Origin: Paenibacillus sp. Soil766
GTDB lineage: Bacteria; Bacillota; Bacilli; Paenibacillales; NBRC-103111
Assembly: GCF_001428105.1 (NCBI RefSeq)
Contig: NZ_LMSJ01000058.1
Span: 184,513 to 248,512 of the forward strand
Reading direction: 5' to 3'
Length of the DNA stretch: 64,000 nt
Shown piece by piece: positions 26,901 through 35,148 of the stretch. The translations under genes and the position numbers were made by a program. Position 1 is the stretch's first letter, and the number at the start of each line of letters is the position of its first letter. The notes below the pieces were generated by a model. The model worked only from the letters and a program-made list of their open reading frames with translations, was not told where the DNA came from and made no database searches.

Positions 26901-27784
26901 TAGACCTCAACCTCCTTGCGCTTGGTGTACATCACTTGGATGGTTGAAATGATGGCAACCACGATGAAGAATACGAGAGCCTTGGCCGTTCCTAACCCAT
27001 ACCGATTGTTACGGAAAGCTTCTTGGTAGATATTGATGGAAACCGACTCTGTGGAATTGAACGGTCCGCCTTTGGTTAAAGAGAAGTTCAAGTCGAAGAT
27101 TTTGAATGACCACGAGATCGTCAAGAACAAGCACACAGTGACGGCAGGCATAATAAGTGGCACGATGATGCTTCGCAGCACTTGCAAGCGGGATGCGCCA
27201 TCTATATAAGCTGCTTCTAGCATATCCTTCGGAACATTCGACAAGGCGGCTATGTAAATAATCATGAGATATCCAGCGCCCTGCCACACACTAACGATCA
27301 CGATTGCCCAGAAAGCTGTCGGTGAATCACCTAACCAAGGCAGTTCGAAGAAACCGATACCTGTGAGATTTCCAAGAGTTGCAAACCCTTTGACAAAGAT
27401 AAACTGCCAGATAAAACCGAGCAATAACCCCCCAATTACGTTTGGCATAAAAAAGATCGTGCGCAATACATTTCTTGTTTTCAGTGCTTGCGTGAGCAGT
27501 AAAGCGAGTAGGAAGCCAACGAGGTTCGTCAGAATCACGTTCGTCACGGTCAAGCGTGATGTAAAGTTAAAGGCATTGCGATAATCCTTATCATGGAATA
27601 AGATTTGTTTGAAATTCTCAAGTCCATTGAAGGTTACTTTGGTTGTTACGCCGTTCCATTCGGTAAACGAGTAATAGATGCTCATCAGAAATGGAATCAA
27701 GACCACGATGCCAAAAAAGACTAACGCAGGTCCGATAAATACCCATTGCTGAAGCCATCCGGAAAGCATTCTTTTTGTTTTCAC
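26900..27784 (-). CDS. Sugar ABC transporter permease, MalF/MsmF type
   Basis: The 294-residue membrane permease has about six hydrophobic segments and an EAA-like loop (MLEAAYIDGASRLQVLRSI). It starts with GTG at 27784 after AAGGGGG. It is the first gene of the transporter operon and is divergent from the sensor kinase gene at about 27950. In Paenibacillaceae such YesM/YesN-type pairs usually control the neighbouring sugar transporter (family knowledge; the link here is inferred from position). Confidence 0.92.
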   Translation of the reverse strand: MKTKRMLSGWLQQWVFIGPALVFFGIVVLIPFLMSIYYSFTEWNGVTTKVTFNGLENFKQILFHDKDYRNAFNFTSRLTVTNVILTNLVGFLLALLLTQALKTRNVLRTIFFMPNVIGGLLLGFIWQFIFVKGFATLGNLTGIGFFELPWLGDSPTAFWAIVIVSVWQGAGYLMIIYIAALSNVPKDMLEAAYIDGASRLQVLRSIIVPLIMPAVTVCLFLTISWSFKIFDLNFSLTKGGPFNSTESVSINIYQEAFRNNRYGLGTAKALVFFIVVAIISTIQVMYTKRKEVEV

Positions 27785-27968
27785 TGGGAAGTCCCCCTTA
27801 CCATTCTGCTACTATACCCCAAGTATAGAGTGCCGCAGTACCCCAAAACACAGACGATGGTGACGCATTAGGTGGAATTTGTTGACCTCTCCTGCTACAA
27901 TGTAGGGGAAAATCCCATTATAGAAACCGAGCTGATGAAGTCTGATACGACACAGTATTCGCAATAAA

Positions 27969-29792
27969 TTGATCTTATTTTTGCTGATTGCCACACTTGT
28001 ACCTTTCTTAACCTCCCTTGTCGTCTCCTATTACTTCACCAAACAGAAGGTAACAGAAGATACGCTGACCAACAATTCCGCCCTACTTTCACAAGGTAAA
28101 ACGAATCTCGTGAACTATTTGGATGGGGTGGTTCAAGCCTCCTCTACCATTTACACAGGCAGGAATATTGCTGAGCTAGGCCAATTTTATGAGATCATTC
28201 AAACGCAGCCCGAGATTAACTATCAGAGCGATAAAGTGATCAAAAGCGGTCTGCAGGTCATGTCCCATTCGGTTAAAGAAATCAAACAAATTTACCTGTA
28301 TGCCTCCGTTAGCAACAGTTCTTTTCTTACCCACAATGACATTCAAGTGAGCATGGCTGGTAAATATGAGGGATTGCAGCCGTTCCCTGCGGGCAAGCTT
28401 GTGTATTTCGAAATAAAGCATGTGAACAATTTGTACGGCATGTCACTCTCTGCATATTCTAACCCAACGCCAGTTATTTCTATGCACCGTAATATCATGT
28501 ACTCGCCTAGTAATCAATCTATTGGTGAACTTATTATTGATTTAAATTTGGACCTCGTTTCCGATATTTCTCAGGGTTTATTCACCCATGATCAAGAGGA
28601 ACTCTACATATTAGACGAAACGGGACGTATCGTGTTCGGTCCAGATCCAAGCAAATGGGGACTTCCATTAGACGGTAATTGGGGTGATGAAGCCGTTCAC
28701 AGTACACTTGACAAAGGCAGCTATGAATGGTCGAAAGGTGCTTTTGCAGGAATTAATATGTATGAGAAAATGCGTACAGACTATCTGAACTGGACGATTG
28801 TGAAACGTCTTCCGTATGAACAGCTCACCAAGAATGCTCGTCAATTGACTTTCATTAATGCCCTTATTCTTTCGTTCTCTATGCTAATCGTCATGGCAGG
28901 AACGGTATATATTAGTATTCGTTTCACGGCTCCTATTAAGCAATTAATTCGTTACATTACACGCATTCAAACGGGACAAGCTGGTCTAGGTGATCATCAG
29001 AGCGATATTGAGTTGGCACGGGTTGACGAAATGGGGATACTCGCGAACCGCTTCCATGGGCTTATGCAAGATTTGAATCAAATGGTTATGCGCGAATATC
29101 GGTTAGAGCTAGCCAATAAATCGAATCAACTGATGGCACTTCAAGCGCAAATTAATCCGCATTTCCTGAATAATGCCTTGCAATCGATCGGAACATTAGC
29201 CCTGCAGCATGAAGCACCTAAGATCTACACCCTCATTAATTCGTTAGCGAAAATGATGCATTACAGCATGAACACGAACGAATCTGTCGTTCCTCTTCGC
29301 AAAGAAATCGATCATATTAAAGCTTATTTGGAGCTTCAGAAGCAGCGTTTCGAACACCAATTTGATATTGTCTATGCGATTGAAGAAGGAACTGGGGCCT
29401 TTTCTATTCCTAAAATGATTCTTCAACCGCTTGTCGAAAATTATTTCAAGCATGGTTTCAAACCTAGCCATTCGCAAGACGTTGGTCTGTTGCACATCGA
29501 ATCTGAGAAGTTGACAACTCCTGAGGGAGACTACTTGAAGCTCACCGTAGCGGATAATGGGATTGGAATGACGGAACAACGCATCCTTGAAGTCCGTAGT
29601 CGACTGAAAGCACCCTCTGTTGCAGATGATTCCTATATTGGCTTACGTAACGTCCTGACGCGTATCCAGCTTTATTTCAGTGATGATGCAACCTTGGAAA
29701 TTGACCATGTCCATCCCCAAGGTGTGCGAATTGTTATCCATATACCGATGAAGAAGGGAGTTACCCCATATGAAAGTACTACTCGTAGATGA
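27969..29792 (+). CDS. YesM-type sensor histidine kinase
   Basis: About 607 residues: a membrane segment at the N-terminus, an extracellular sensor region (about 30-295), a second membrane segment (about 300-320), HAMP (about 322-375), a His_kinase domain with QAQINPHFLNNAL (His398) and an ATPase with LVENYFKHGF and DNGIGM. The annotated start is TTG at 27969, without a ribosome site. In-frame codons upstream back to the stop at 27936-27938 encode SLIRHSIRNK, which looks like the usual start of this family, but no standard start codon occurs there. An ATG at 27935 is one frame off. Either a CTG (27942) is used or the start region carries a frameshift. It overlaps the response regulator gene by 23 nt. 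Confidence 0.88.
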   Translation: MILFLLIATLVPFLTSLVVSYYFTKQKVTEDTLTNNSALLSQGKTNLVNYLDGVVQASSTIYTGRNIAELGQFYEIIQTQPEINYQSDKVIKSGLQVMSHSVKEIKQIYLYASVSNSSFLTHNDIQVSMAGKYEGLQPFPAGKLVYFEIKHVNNLYGMSLSAYSNPTPVISMHRNIMYSPSNQSIGELIIDLNLDLVSDISQGLFTHDQEELYILDETGRIVFGPDPSKWGLPLDGNWGDEAVHSTLDKGSYEWSKGAFAGINMYEKMRTDYLNWTIVKRLPYEQLTKNARQLTFINALILSFSMLIVMAGTVYISIRFTAPIKQLIRYITRIQTGQAGLGDHQSDIELARVDEMGILANRFHGLMQDLNQMVMREYRLELANKSNQLMALQAQINPHFLNNALQSIGTLALQHEAPKIYTLINSLAKMMHYSMNTNESVVPLRKEIDHIKAYLELQKQRFEHQFDIVYAIEEGTGAFSIPKMILQPLVENYFKHGFKPSHSQDVGLLHIESEKLTTPEGDYLKLTVADNGIGMTEQRILEVRSRLKAPSVADDSYIGLRNVLTRIQLYFSDDATLEIDHVHPQGVRIVIHIPMKKGVTPYESTTRR

Positions 29793-31398
29793 TGAGAAGC
29801 ACGTACGCGATGCCATCCGATTACTTGTGAATTGGAAACAATACGGGATCGATACCATACTAGAAGCGTCTGACGGGGAAGCCGCGATTGCACTGGTGAG
29901 CAGTGAACATCCCGAGATTATTATGACCGATATGATGATGCCCATCATGAATGGCGTCAAGCTGTTAGAGTGGCTGCATCGCCATGCACCTGATGCCAAG
30001 ACCATCGTCATAAGCGGCCATGACGACTTCTCTTTACTCCGGCACACGGTGAAGTATGGCGGAACGGATTATATTTTGAAACCGATTGATCCGGATCAGT
30101 TGAACGAAGCGTTGGACAAAGCCATTCAAACCTGGCTCAAGGATGAAGAGCAGAGGCATGCGAATCGCGAGCTGAATATCGAGGTAAATCAATTCAAACC
30201 TATTTACTGGGACAAGCTGCTCTCAACATTAATTGCTGAGCCTGGCACCTATGAGCCCGTGGCTGACCAGTTGGAGCGCGAACTTCATTTACCCAGAACC
30301 GTTACTGCCTGCCGTGTTGCTATTCTTTCACTAGATACGATGGAAGCTAGCATTAAAAATAAATTCAGTCAAAATATCGATCTTCTTCTATTCTCGCTGA
30401 TTAATATTTGCAACGAATTTCTTGTTTCGCATAAGCGCGGCTACGCCTTCCGGCATTTGCATAATTCGAATGAAATTATCCTTCTCTTATGGTCTTCTCC
30501 ATCCAGCGCAGAAGAACTGTTAGTGACGATTAATGATGGTATTCGCACCGCCTTGCATGCCCGCGTAGATTTCGGGATAGGAAGCAGCCACAACTTCCCT
30601 AGTCAATTGAAGCTATCCTATCAAGAGGCGCGAGACGCACTGCGGCAGCGTAATCTGACAACCAAAGAAACGTGGATTCATACGAATTGGATCCCGAGCA
30701 AGGGATCCCAGCAAACGCTGACTTTTTACCAATTTGAAGAACAAATTCTTCTAGCTCTTCGCAGCGGGAATGTCGAGCAGATTCAGGATATCGTTCAGAT
30801 CTGGATGGATGCCATTAAGAGTTGTGAGGTCATTACCCCTGCGCAGCTTGAGCATTGGTGGGGAGAATATCGGGTTATGATGCGACGCTGGATCCAGCAA
30901 TTGGTTCCAGATAGCCGTGAGGAAGACATCCAACCGTTGCTTCTTGAGGATAGCGCAGCCGCAATTATTACGCTGGACGAGAAAGGCCTATTGTCCCTCT
31001 CACTCTGGCAGCAAGAGCTGACTCGCAGCCTTATACAAGTATCCAAGCTCCATCTGGAGAGCCAACATAAAGATAACAATGTGATTTTTGAAATCGCCAG
31101 CTTTCTAGAAAAGCATTATCATGAAGATATTTCGCTTGCGGATATTGCCAGCCGTTTCTATCTCAGCCGCGAGTACATCTCCCGTAAGTTCAAACAGGAG
31201 TTTACCGTCAATCTCTCTGATTACTTAGGTCAAATCCGGATGAGCAAGGCCAAAGTGCTGCTCTGCAATCCGAATCTTCGCATTTCTCAAGTTGCTGAGA
31301 TGGTTGGTTACCAAGATGAGAAGTATTTCAGCAAGGTTTTCAAAAAAATGTCGGGCATGACCCCCGGTGAATATCGAAAAACAGCGAATTCTATCTAA
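29770..31398 (+). CDS. YesN-type response regulator with AraC DNA-binding domain
   Basis: The 542-residue protein has a receiver domain (1-120) with phosphoacceptor Asp54 (IIMTDMMMP) and the acidic pair Asp7/Asp8, a long middle region, and a C-terminal AraC-type pair of helix-turn-helix motifs (about 440-540: DISLADIASRFYLSREYISR, NLRISQVAEMVGYQDEKYF). It is the partner of the overlapping kinase at 27969 and probably controls the divergent sugar transporter operon. AraC-type regulators usually bind direct repeats upstream of the -35, but no clear site was picked out between 27785 and 27940. Confidence 0.92.
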   Translation: MKVLLVDDEKHVRDAIRLLVNWKQYGIDTILEASDGEAAIALVSSEHPEIIMTDMMMPIMNGVKLLEWLHRHAPDAKTIVISGHDDFSLLRHTVKYGGTDYILKPIDPDQLNEALDKAIQTWLKDEEQRHANRELNIEVNQFKPIYWDKLLSTLIAEPGTYEPVADQLERELHLPRTVTACRVAILSLDTMEASIKNKFSQNIDLLLFSLINICNEFLVSHKRGYAFRHLHNSNEIILLLWSSPSSAEELLVTINDGIRTALHARVDFGIGSSHNFPSQLKLSYQEARDALRQRNLTTKETWIHTNWIPSKGSQQTLTFYQFEEQILLALRSGNVEQIQDIVQIWMDAIKSCEVITPAQLEHWWGEYRVMMRRWIQQLVPDSREEDIQPLLLEDSAAAIITLDEKGLLSLSLWQQELTRSLIQVSKLHLESQHKDNNVIFEIASFLEKHYHEDISLADIASRFYLSREYISRKFKQEFTVNLSDYLGQIRMSKAKVLLCNPNLRISQVAEMVGYQDEKYFSKVFKKMSGMTPGEYRKTANSI

Positions 31399-31424
31399 AG
31401 TTCCGAGAAAATAATGGAATATGC

Positions 31425-31430
31425 TATACT
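31425..31430 (+). promoter_or_regulatory. Candidate extended -10 upstream of the coiled-coil membrane protein
   Basis: TGCTATACT (TGn plus TATACT) lies about 20 bp before the start at 31451. The resulting leader would be short, about 14 nt, just holding the ribosome site AAGAGGTG. Confidence 0.4.
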
Positions 31431-31450
31431 AGTAGCAAGAGGTGATTTTC

Positions 31451-31882
31451 ATGAGTATGCCCATTGAGAGCGCAACGGCGAATTCTTTTCCCCGCACGTC
31501 GAAAGCAACCAGGGTCAAGAAGAAAACGTATGTCTTCCTATTCGTGGGTTGGGTCATGCTGATCGCAGTCGGAGTAACAGCTACGATGATGTACACTGAG
31601 CATCTGAGGCAACAAATATCAACCGATATCGCACAGCAAACCCAGCAGCAATTACAAGTCATTCAACAAGATTATCAGAATCAAGTCTCTCAATTGAAAG
31701 ATAGTGTATCTTCCGATATGAAGACTTTGCAGGCCAAGGTAGATTCATTGAATGAATTACTGGCATTCACCAAGGATAGCGCTAACAGCAAGACCGATAA
31801 TAGTAATCAACTTTATACCCAGCTCGCTGACGTGAAGAAGAAATTGGATGAGCTGACCAAAAATCTGGATGTGTTGAAATAA
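31451..31882 (+). CDS. Single-pass membrane protein with extracellular coiled coil
   Basis: The 143-residue protein has a basic cytoplasmic N-terminus (TSKATRVKKKTYVF), one membrane helix (about 27-47) and a long Gln/Lys/Leu-rich coiled coil outside. The ATG at 31451 was chosen because AAGAGGTG lies at the right distance; a GTG three codons upstream has none. The stop overlaps the next start (TAATG), so it is translationally coupled to the NAGPA-domain protein and the two may form a complex at the cell surface. The family is not recognised. Confidence 0.8.
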   Translation: MSMPIESATANSFPRTSKATRVKKKTYVFLFVGWVMLIAVGVTATMMYTEHLRQQISTDIAQQTQQQLQVIQQDYQNQVSQLKDSVSSDMKTLQAKVDSLNELLAFTKDSANSKTDNSNQLYTQLADVKKKLDELTKNLDVLK

Positions 31883-32955
31883 TGACAGCGAATTCGATAC
31901 AGCAAATCAATCGTCTTATGTTGCTGGCCTGCGCCCCTTTCCTAGGGATGCTGATTTGGCTGCTCTTCGTCTCCCTGCATATTTCCATTCCAGTGAAGTC
32001 TCCAGTTGCTTCGACACCGATCAATCTTGCGCAAGAGACAACTATGCTAAACGGCTTGTTGACGCAAGCGAATAATGATGCGGTCCAAACAAAAACCATT
32101 ATTCAGCAGTACTTCCAGCTGTACGAGAAAAGCACGGCAGAAGTAACAGCCATGCTCCAAAGCGCGACTTCCCAAATCGCCAAACCCGGACTTATCTATG
32201 ATGCACGGATTACAGCCAAGCTTGGCAGTCCAATCCGCCAGGCCACATCTGGCAATATCGACATTCAGCTGTTCGCTTTGAATGAAAAACATTATTCAGG
32301 TTATGCTCTTAAAGTGAACCTCAAAAGCGATAAAGCGATCAAGCTCGTATTGGGGAATGATAAGCTCGGCTCCAGTGAAACGACGTTGGCTGCAGCTTCG
32401 CGCTATGGCGCCGTTGTTGGCATTAATGCCGGCGGCTTCGCAGACGATAACCGTGGTAAACGCTATCCGCTCGACACAACCATGATGAACGGGAAGTATG
32501 TCAACGGCTTCTTCCCCACCAACAATGACACGGCCTTCATCGGCTTGAACAAAGAACGTAAACTGATCGGCGGCAAGTTCAGCTCCCAGTCAGAGCTCGA
32601 TAAGCTGAACCCGTTGATGGGTTCGACCTTCGTCCCTGTACTGATGAAGAATGGCAGCAAAACGTCCATTCCGTACCAATGGCAGAGCTCACCAGCAAGA
32701 GCAGCACGAACCGTGATGGCAAACTATAAGCATGACCAACTCTTATTCCTTGTTACAGATGGCTACGATGAGAGCGGCAATTCGGGCGCTACGCTTGCTG
32801 AGTTGCAGGATAAGATGCAGCAATTAGGTGTTGTGGATGCTTATAACTTGGATGGCGGCGGCTCGACTACGCTTGTCTGGGGAGGAAGCGTGATCAATCG
32901 TCCATCGGATGGTAGACTCCGCCCGCTTGCTACGAACTTTTTGTTTTTCAAATGA
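31882..32955 (+). CDS. Membrane-anchored NAGPA-domain (phosphodiester glycosidase family) protein
   Basis: The 357-residue protein has one N-terminal membrane helix (about 12-35), a short coiled region (about 45-100) and a C-terminal NAGPA/DUF2233 domain with GINAGGF (near 180) and NLDGGGSTTL (near 325), the family's metal and active-site signatures. Known members cleave N-acetylglucosamine from a mannose phosphodiester in animals; bacterial members act on cell-surface polymers such as teichoic acids. It probably works on an outer wall polymer here. It is coupled by a 1-nt stop/start overlap to the coiled-coil protein upstream. Confidence 0.9.
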   Translation: MTANSIQQINRLMLLACAPFLGMLIWLLFVSLHISIPVKSPVASTPINLAQETTMLNGLLTQANNDAVQTKTIIQQYFQLYEKSTAEVTAMLQSATSQIAKPGLIYDARITAKLGSPIRQATSGNIDIQLFALNEKHYSGYALKVNLKSDKAIKLVLGNDKLGSSETTLAAASRYGAVVGINAGGFADDNRGKRYPLDTTMMNGKYVNGFFPTNNDTAFIGLNKERKLIGGKFSSQSELDKLNPLMGSTFVPVLMKNGSKTSIPYQWQSSPARAARTVMANYKHDQLLFLVTDGYDESGNSGATLAELQDKMQQLGVVDAYNLDGGGSTTLVWGGSVINRPSDGRLRPLATNFLFFK

Positions 32956-33002
32956 CCCAAATTATTCACACAATATTCGTTTCTTTTTTGGAGATGGTTG
33001 GG

Positions 33003-33008
33003 TATAAT
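33003..33008 (+). promoter_or_regulatory. Candidate -10 of the 35-residue membrane peptide gene
   Basis: Consensus TATAAT lies 82 bp upstream of the small gene. A -35 is not obvious (TTTCTT at 17 bp). Confidence 0.4.
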
Positions 33009-33089
33009 AAGCCTTAACTATGTTCTTTAACCCTATAGGGGATGCTTACGAAGTCAGTTTTCTGGCGAAAACTTTTAGGAGGTGCAGCA

Positions 33090-33197
33090 ATGTTCGGTTT
33101 ATCCACAACATTTTGGCTCGTTAATTCCGTTTTCCTATTATTCATCGTCGCTATGTTGACGGCTTCCTATAACGAAGACAAAACAAAAGGCCTGTAA
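33090..33197 (+). CDS. 35-residue single-pass membrane peptide
   Basis: An ATG at 33090 follows a perfect ribosome site (AGGAGGTG) and opens 35 codons: a short start (MFGLSTTFW), one hydrophobic helix (LVNSVFLLFIVAMLTA) and a charged tail (SYNEDKTKGL). A TATAAT lies upstream and a strong terminator begins 10 bp after the stop, so it looks like an independent small gene. The charge pattern suggests that the tail is cytoplasmic. The family is not recognised; small membrane peptides often modulate a larger membrane protein, but no partner is evident. Confidence 0.7.
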   Translation: MFGLSTTFWLVNSVFLLFIVAMLTASYNEDKTKGL

Positions 33198-33206
33198 GCC
33201 AAGAAA

Positions 33207-33255
33207 AAAAGCATCGCCTTCTCCATTGGAGGAAGCGATGCTTTTTCTTTTTTTT
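33207..33255. terminator. Bidirectional terminator between the small membrane peptide and the AbrB-type gene
   Basis: The stem AGCATCG...CGATGCT extends inward through CTTC/GAAG and TCC/GGA. It is flanked by an A tract on the left and a long T tract on the right, so it works in both directions between convergent genes. Confidence 0.9.
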
Positions 33256-33260
33256 AACTA

Positions 33261-33518
33261 CTAGGCTCTCGCCTTAAGCAGGTTCATTTCAGTTACACAA
33301 ACGCCGCAAATATAACGTTCTTTGAATTCACTGACACTTTCCATGCTACCGCAGAACACACATTTCGGACGATATCTCTCAAGAATGATATGGTCACCCT
33401 GTACTAGAATTTCTACAGGATCTCCCTCGTTCATTTGATATCGCTTTCTCAACGATTTAGGTAATACGATTCGTCCCAATTGATCGACTTTACGTACGAC
33501 TCCAGCTGGCTTCATCAT
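33261..33518 (-). CDS. AbrB-family transition-state-type regulator with C-terminal zinc-ribbon-like motif
   Basis: The 85-residue protein starts with a swapped-hairpin AbrB DNA-binding domain (residues 1-50: GVVRKVDQLGRIVLPKSLRK, DPVEILVQGDHIILERY). The remaining 35 residues contain CVFCGS and CGVC, two CxxC knuckles that could bind zinc, whereas B. subtilis AbrB has a different C-terminal dimer domain. It is expected to bind AT-rich promoters as a dimer or tetramer. The ribosome site AGAGGTG precedes two adjacent ATG codons. It is convergent to the small membrane peptide gene. Which process it controls is unknown. Confidence 0.88.
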   Translation of the reverse strand: MMKPAGVVRKVDQLGRIVLPKSLRKRYQMNEGDPVEILVQGDHIILERYRPKCVFCGSMESVSEFKERYICGVCVTEMNLLKARA

Positions 33519-33709
33519 AGGACTTCACCTCTCTTTTCCCAGACGTTTTCTACACTCCCGGCAATTTCACATCGACCAACTTTTCCATATCGAGCTTACC
33601 GATACTATTCGCCGTGAATTATAAAATTCCTTCTGCGAAAGCCCCAAAAACTTTCTTTTCTTGTCAAAAATGTCGGCTGAGCACCAAAAAACATAGGACG
33701 CCGGTCTTC

Positions 33710-34174
33710 CTACTCGAGACCTACAAACCCCGTTTGGCGTAATCCTTCATATAAAATAATAGCTGCAGAGTTAGAAAGATTTAATGATCTTACGTTATCT
33801 GACATTGGCAACCGGATTAAGGTGTCCGGATGCTGACGCAGCAGCTCCTCTGGCAGGCCTTTGGTCTCTTTACCAAACACGAAGAAATCACCATCTTGGA
33901 AAGCAAAATCCGAATAACGTTTGCTAGCTTTCGTCGATGCAAAGAAGAATCTATGGCCTTCGTACGCCGTCATCACTTCATCGAAAGAATCGTAATAGTG
34001 AATCTTCACTGAGTGCCAATAATCTAAGCCAGCGCGCTTCAGCGTCTTATCATCGGTGTCAAAGCCAAGGGGTCTTACTAGATGAAGATGAGCACCTGTT
34101 GCAGCACATGTGCGTGAAATATTGCCTGTGTTTGCAGGAATTTCGGGTTCTACTAATACAATATGAAAAGCCAT
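33710..34174 (-). CDS. trmL: tRNA (cytidine(34)-2'-O)-methyltransferase TrmL
   Basis: The 154-residue SPOUT-fold enzyme matches TrmL/YibK along its length: FHIVLVEPEIPANTGNISRT at the start, GFDTDDKTLKRAGLDYW, FVFGKETKGLPEELL, and the knotted AdoMet site RLPMSDNVRSLNLSNSAAI. It methylates the wobble base of two tRNA-Leu isoacceptors using AdoMet. It stands alone between the AbrB-type gene and an orphan response regulator. Confidence 0.95.
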   Translation of the reverse strand: MAFHIVLVEPEIPANTGNISRTCAATGAHLHLVRPLGFDTDDKTLKRAGLDYWHSVKIHYYDSFDEVMTAYEGHRFFFASTKASKRYSDFAFQDGDFFVFGKETKGLPEELLRQHPDTLIRLPMSDNVRSLNLSNSAAIILYEGLRQTGFVGLE

Positions 34175-34317
34175 CTTTATACATTCACCTCATTATCTAT
34201 CCTATTATAACCTGTGCCCGATTGCAATTTAACACTGGGTTAACTTTATCTTAATATCGCGATGATAGTGGTACGTCATACTAGAGTTATCCTTCATTAA
34301 AAGGAGCCTTGCTAACA

Positions 34318-35031
34318 ATGAAAAAGAAAATATTAATTGTTGATGACGAACCTTCCATCTCCATGCTTATTGAATTCAACCTGAAGCTTGCCGGCTTCGA
34401 AGTACATTGTGTATTCGACGGAGAAGCAGTATTCGGTGCGATTCAATCGTTCCGCCCCGACCTCATTGTCCTTGATCTCATGCTGCCCAAGATGGACGGC
34501 TTACAGGTATGCCGCAAGCTGAGAAGCCAGAATAACCTCGTTCCCATTATTATGTTGACAGCCATGCAAGATCTTACTGATAAAATAGCCGGTCTGGACA
34601 ATGGTGCAGATGATTACATGACAAAGCCCTTCTCACCGCTCGAGCTGGTCTCTCGCATTCAAGCAATTCATCGCCGCATCCAGACCCTGCCTTCTACGAC
34701 GGAAGAAGCGCCGATTGCGATCGGCCAAATCTCTGTCAAAGCAGAACAACGCGAAGTGACGATGAATGGCGCACCTATCGAGCTAACTCCGAAAGAATTC
34801 GAACTGCTGCTTTTCCTCTGCAAGCATCGAGGGAAAGTGCTTAGTCGCCAACAACTGCTGCACGGCGTGTGGGACTATCACTTTCTTGGGGATACACGCA
34901 TCGTTGATGTCCATATCTCTCATCTCCGTGATAAGATCGAGCAGAATGCACGTCACCCGGAATACATCATGACTATCCGCAACGTCGGATATAAATTGAC
35001 TGAGCCTGTTAGTAAGGAGTCATACGCTTAA
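34318..35031 (+). CDS. OmpR/PhoB-type response regulator, no adjacent kinase
   Basis: The 237-residue protein has a receiver domain with Asp9/Asp10, phosphoacceptor Asp53 (LIVLDLMLPKMDG) and Lys in MTKPFS, then a winged-helix effector (IELTPKEFELLLFL, VDVHISHLRDKIE, TIRNVGYKL). The ATG at 34318 was chosen over a TTG three codons upstream because AAGGAG is 11 nt before it. A strong terminator follows at once and the next gene is on the other strand, so there is no kinase gene beside it. It is an orphan regulator, PhoP/YycF-like in sequence; its partner must be elsewhere. Confidence 0.92.
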   Translation: MKKKILIVDDEPSISMLIEFNLKLAGFEVHCVFDGEAVFGAIQSFRPDLIVLDLMLPKMDGLQVCRKLRSQNNLVPIIMLTAMQDLTDKIAGLDNGADDYMTKPFSPLELVSRIQAIHRRIQTLPSTTEEAPIAIGQISVKAEQREVTMNGAPIELTPKEFELLLFLCKHRGKVLSRQQLLHGVWDYHFLGDTRIVDVHISHLRDKIEQNARHPEYIMTIRNVGYKLTEPVSKESYA

Positions 35032-35044
35032 GTATCAGGGTTTC

Positions 35045-35109
35045 ACACCTTTCTTTGTTTGCATGGTTGTTGGATACTTCCATGATGCCAAACAAAGAAA
35101 GGTGTTTTT
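35045..35109 (+). terminator. Strong long-stem terminator of the orphan response regulator
   Basis: A 17-bp perfect stem (ACACCTTTCTTTGTTTG / CAAACAAAGAAAGGTGT) with further pairing inside (CATGG/CCATG) is followed by TTTTT. It starts 13 bp after the stop. Confidence 0.95.
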
Positions 35110-35148
35110 ATTGTCAACAATAGCAAACTTCTGCGTCAACCCTTATCG

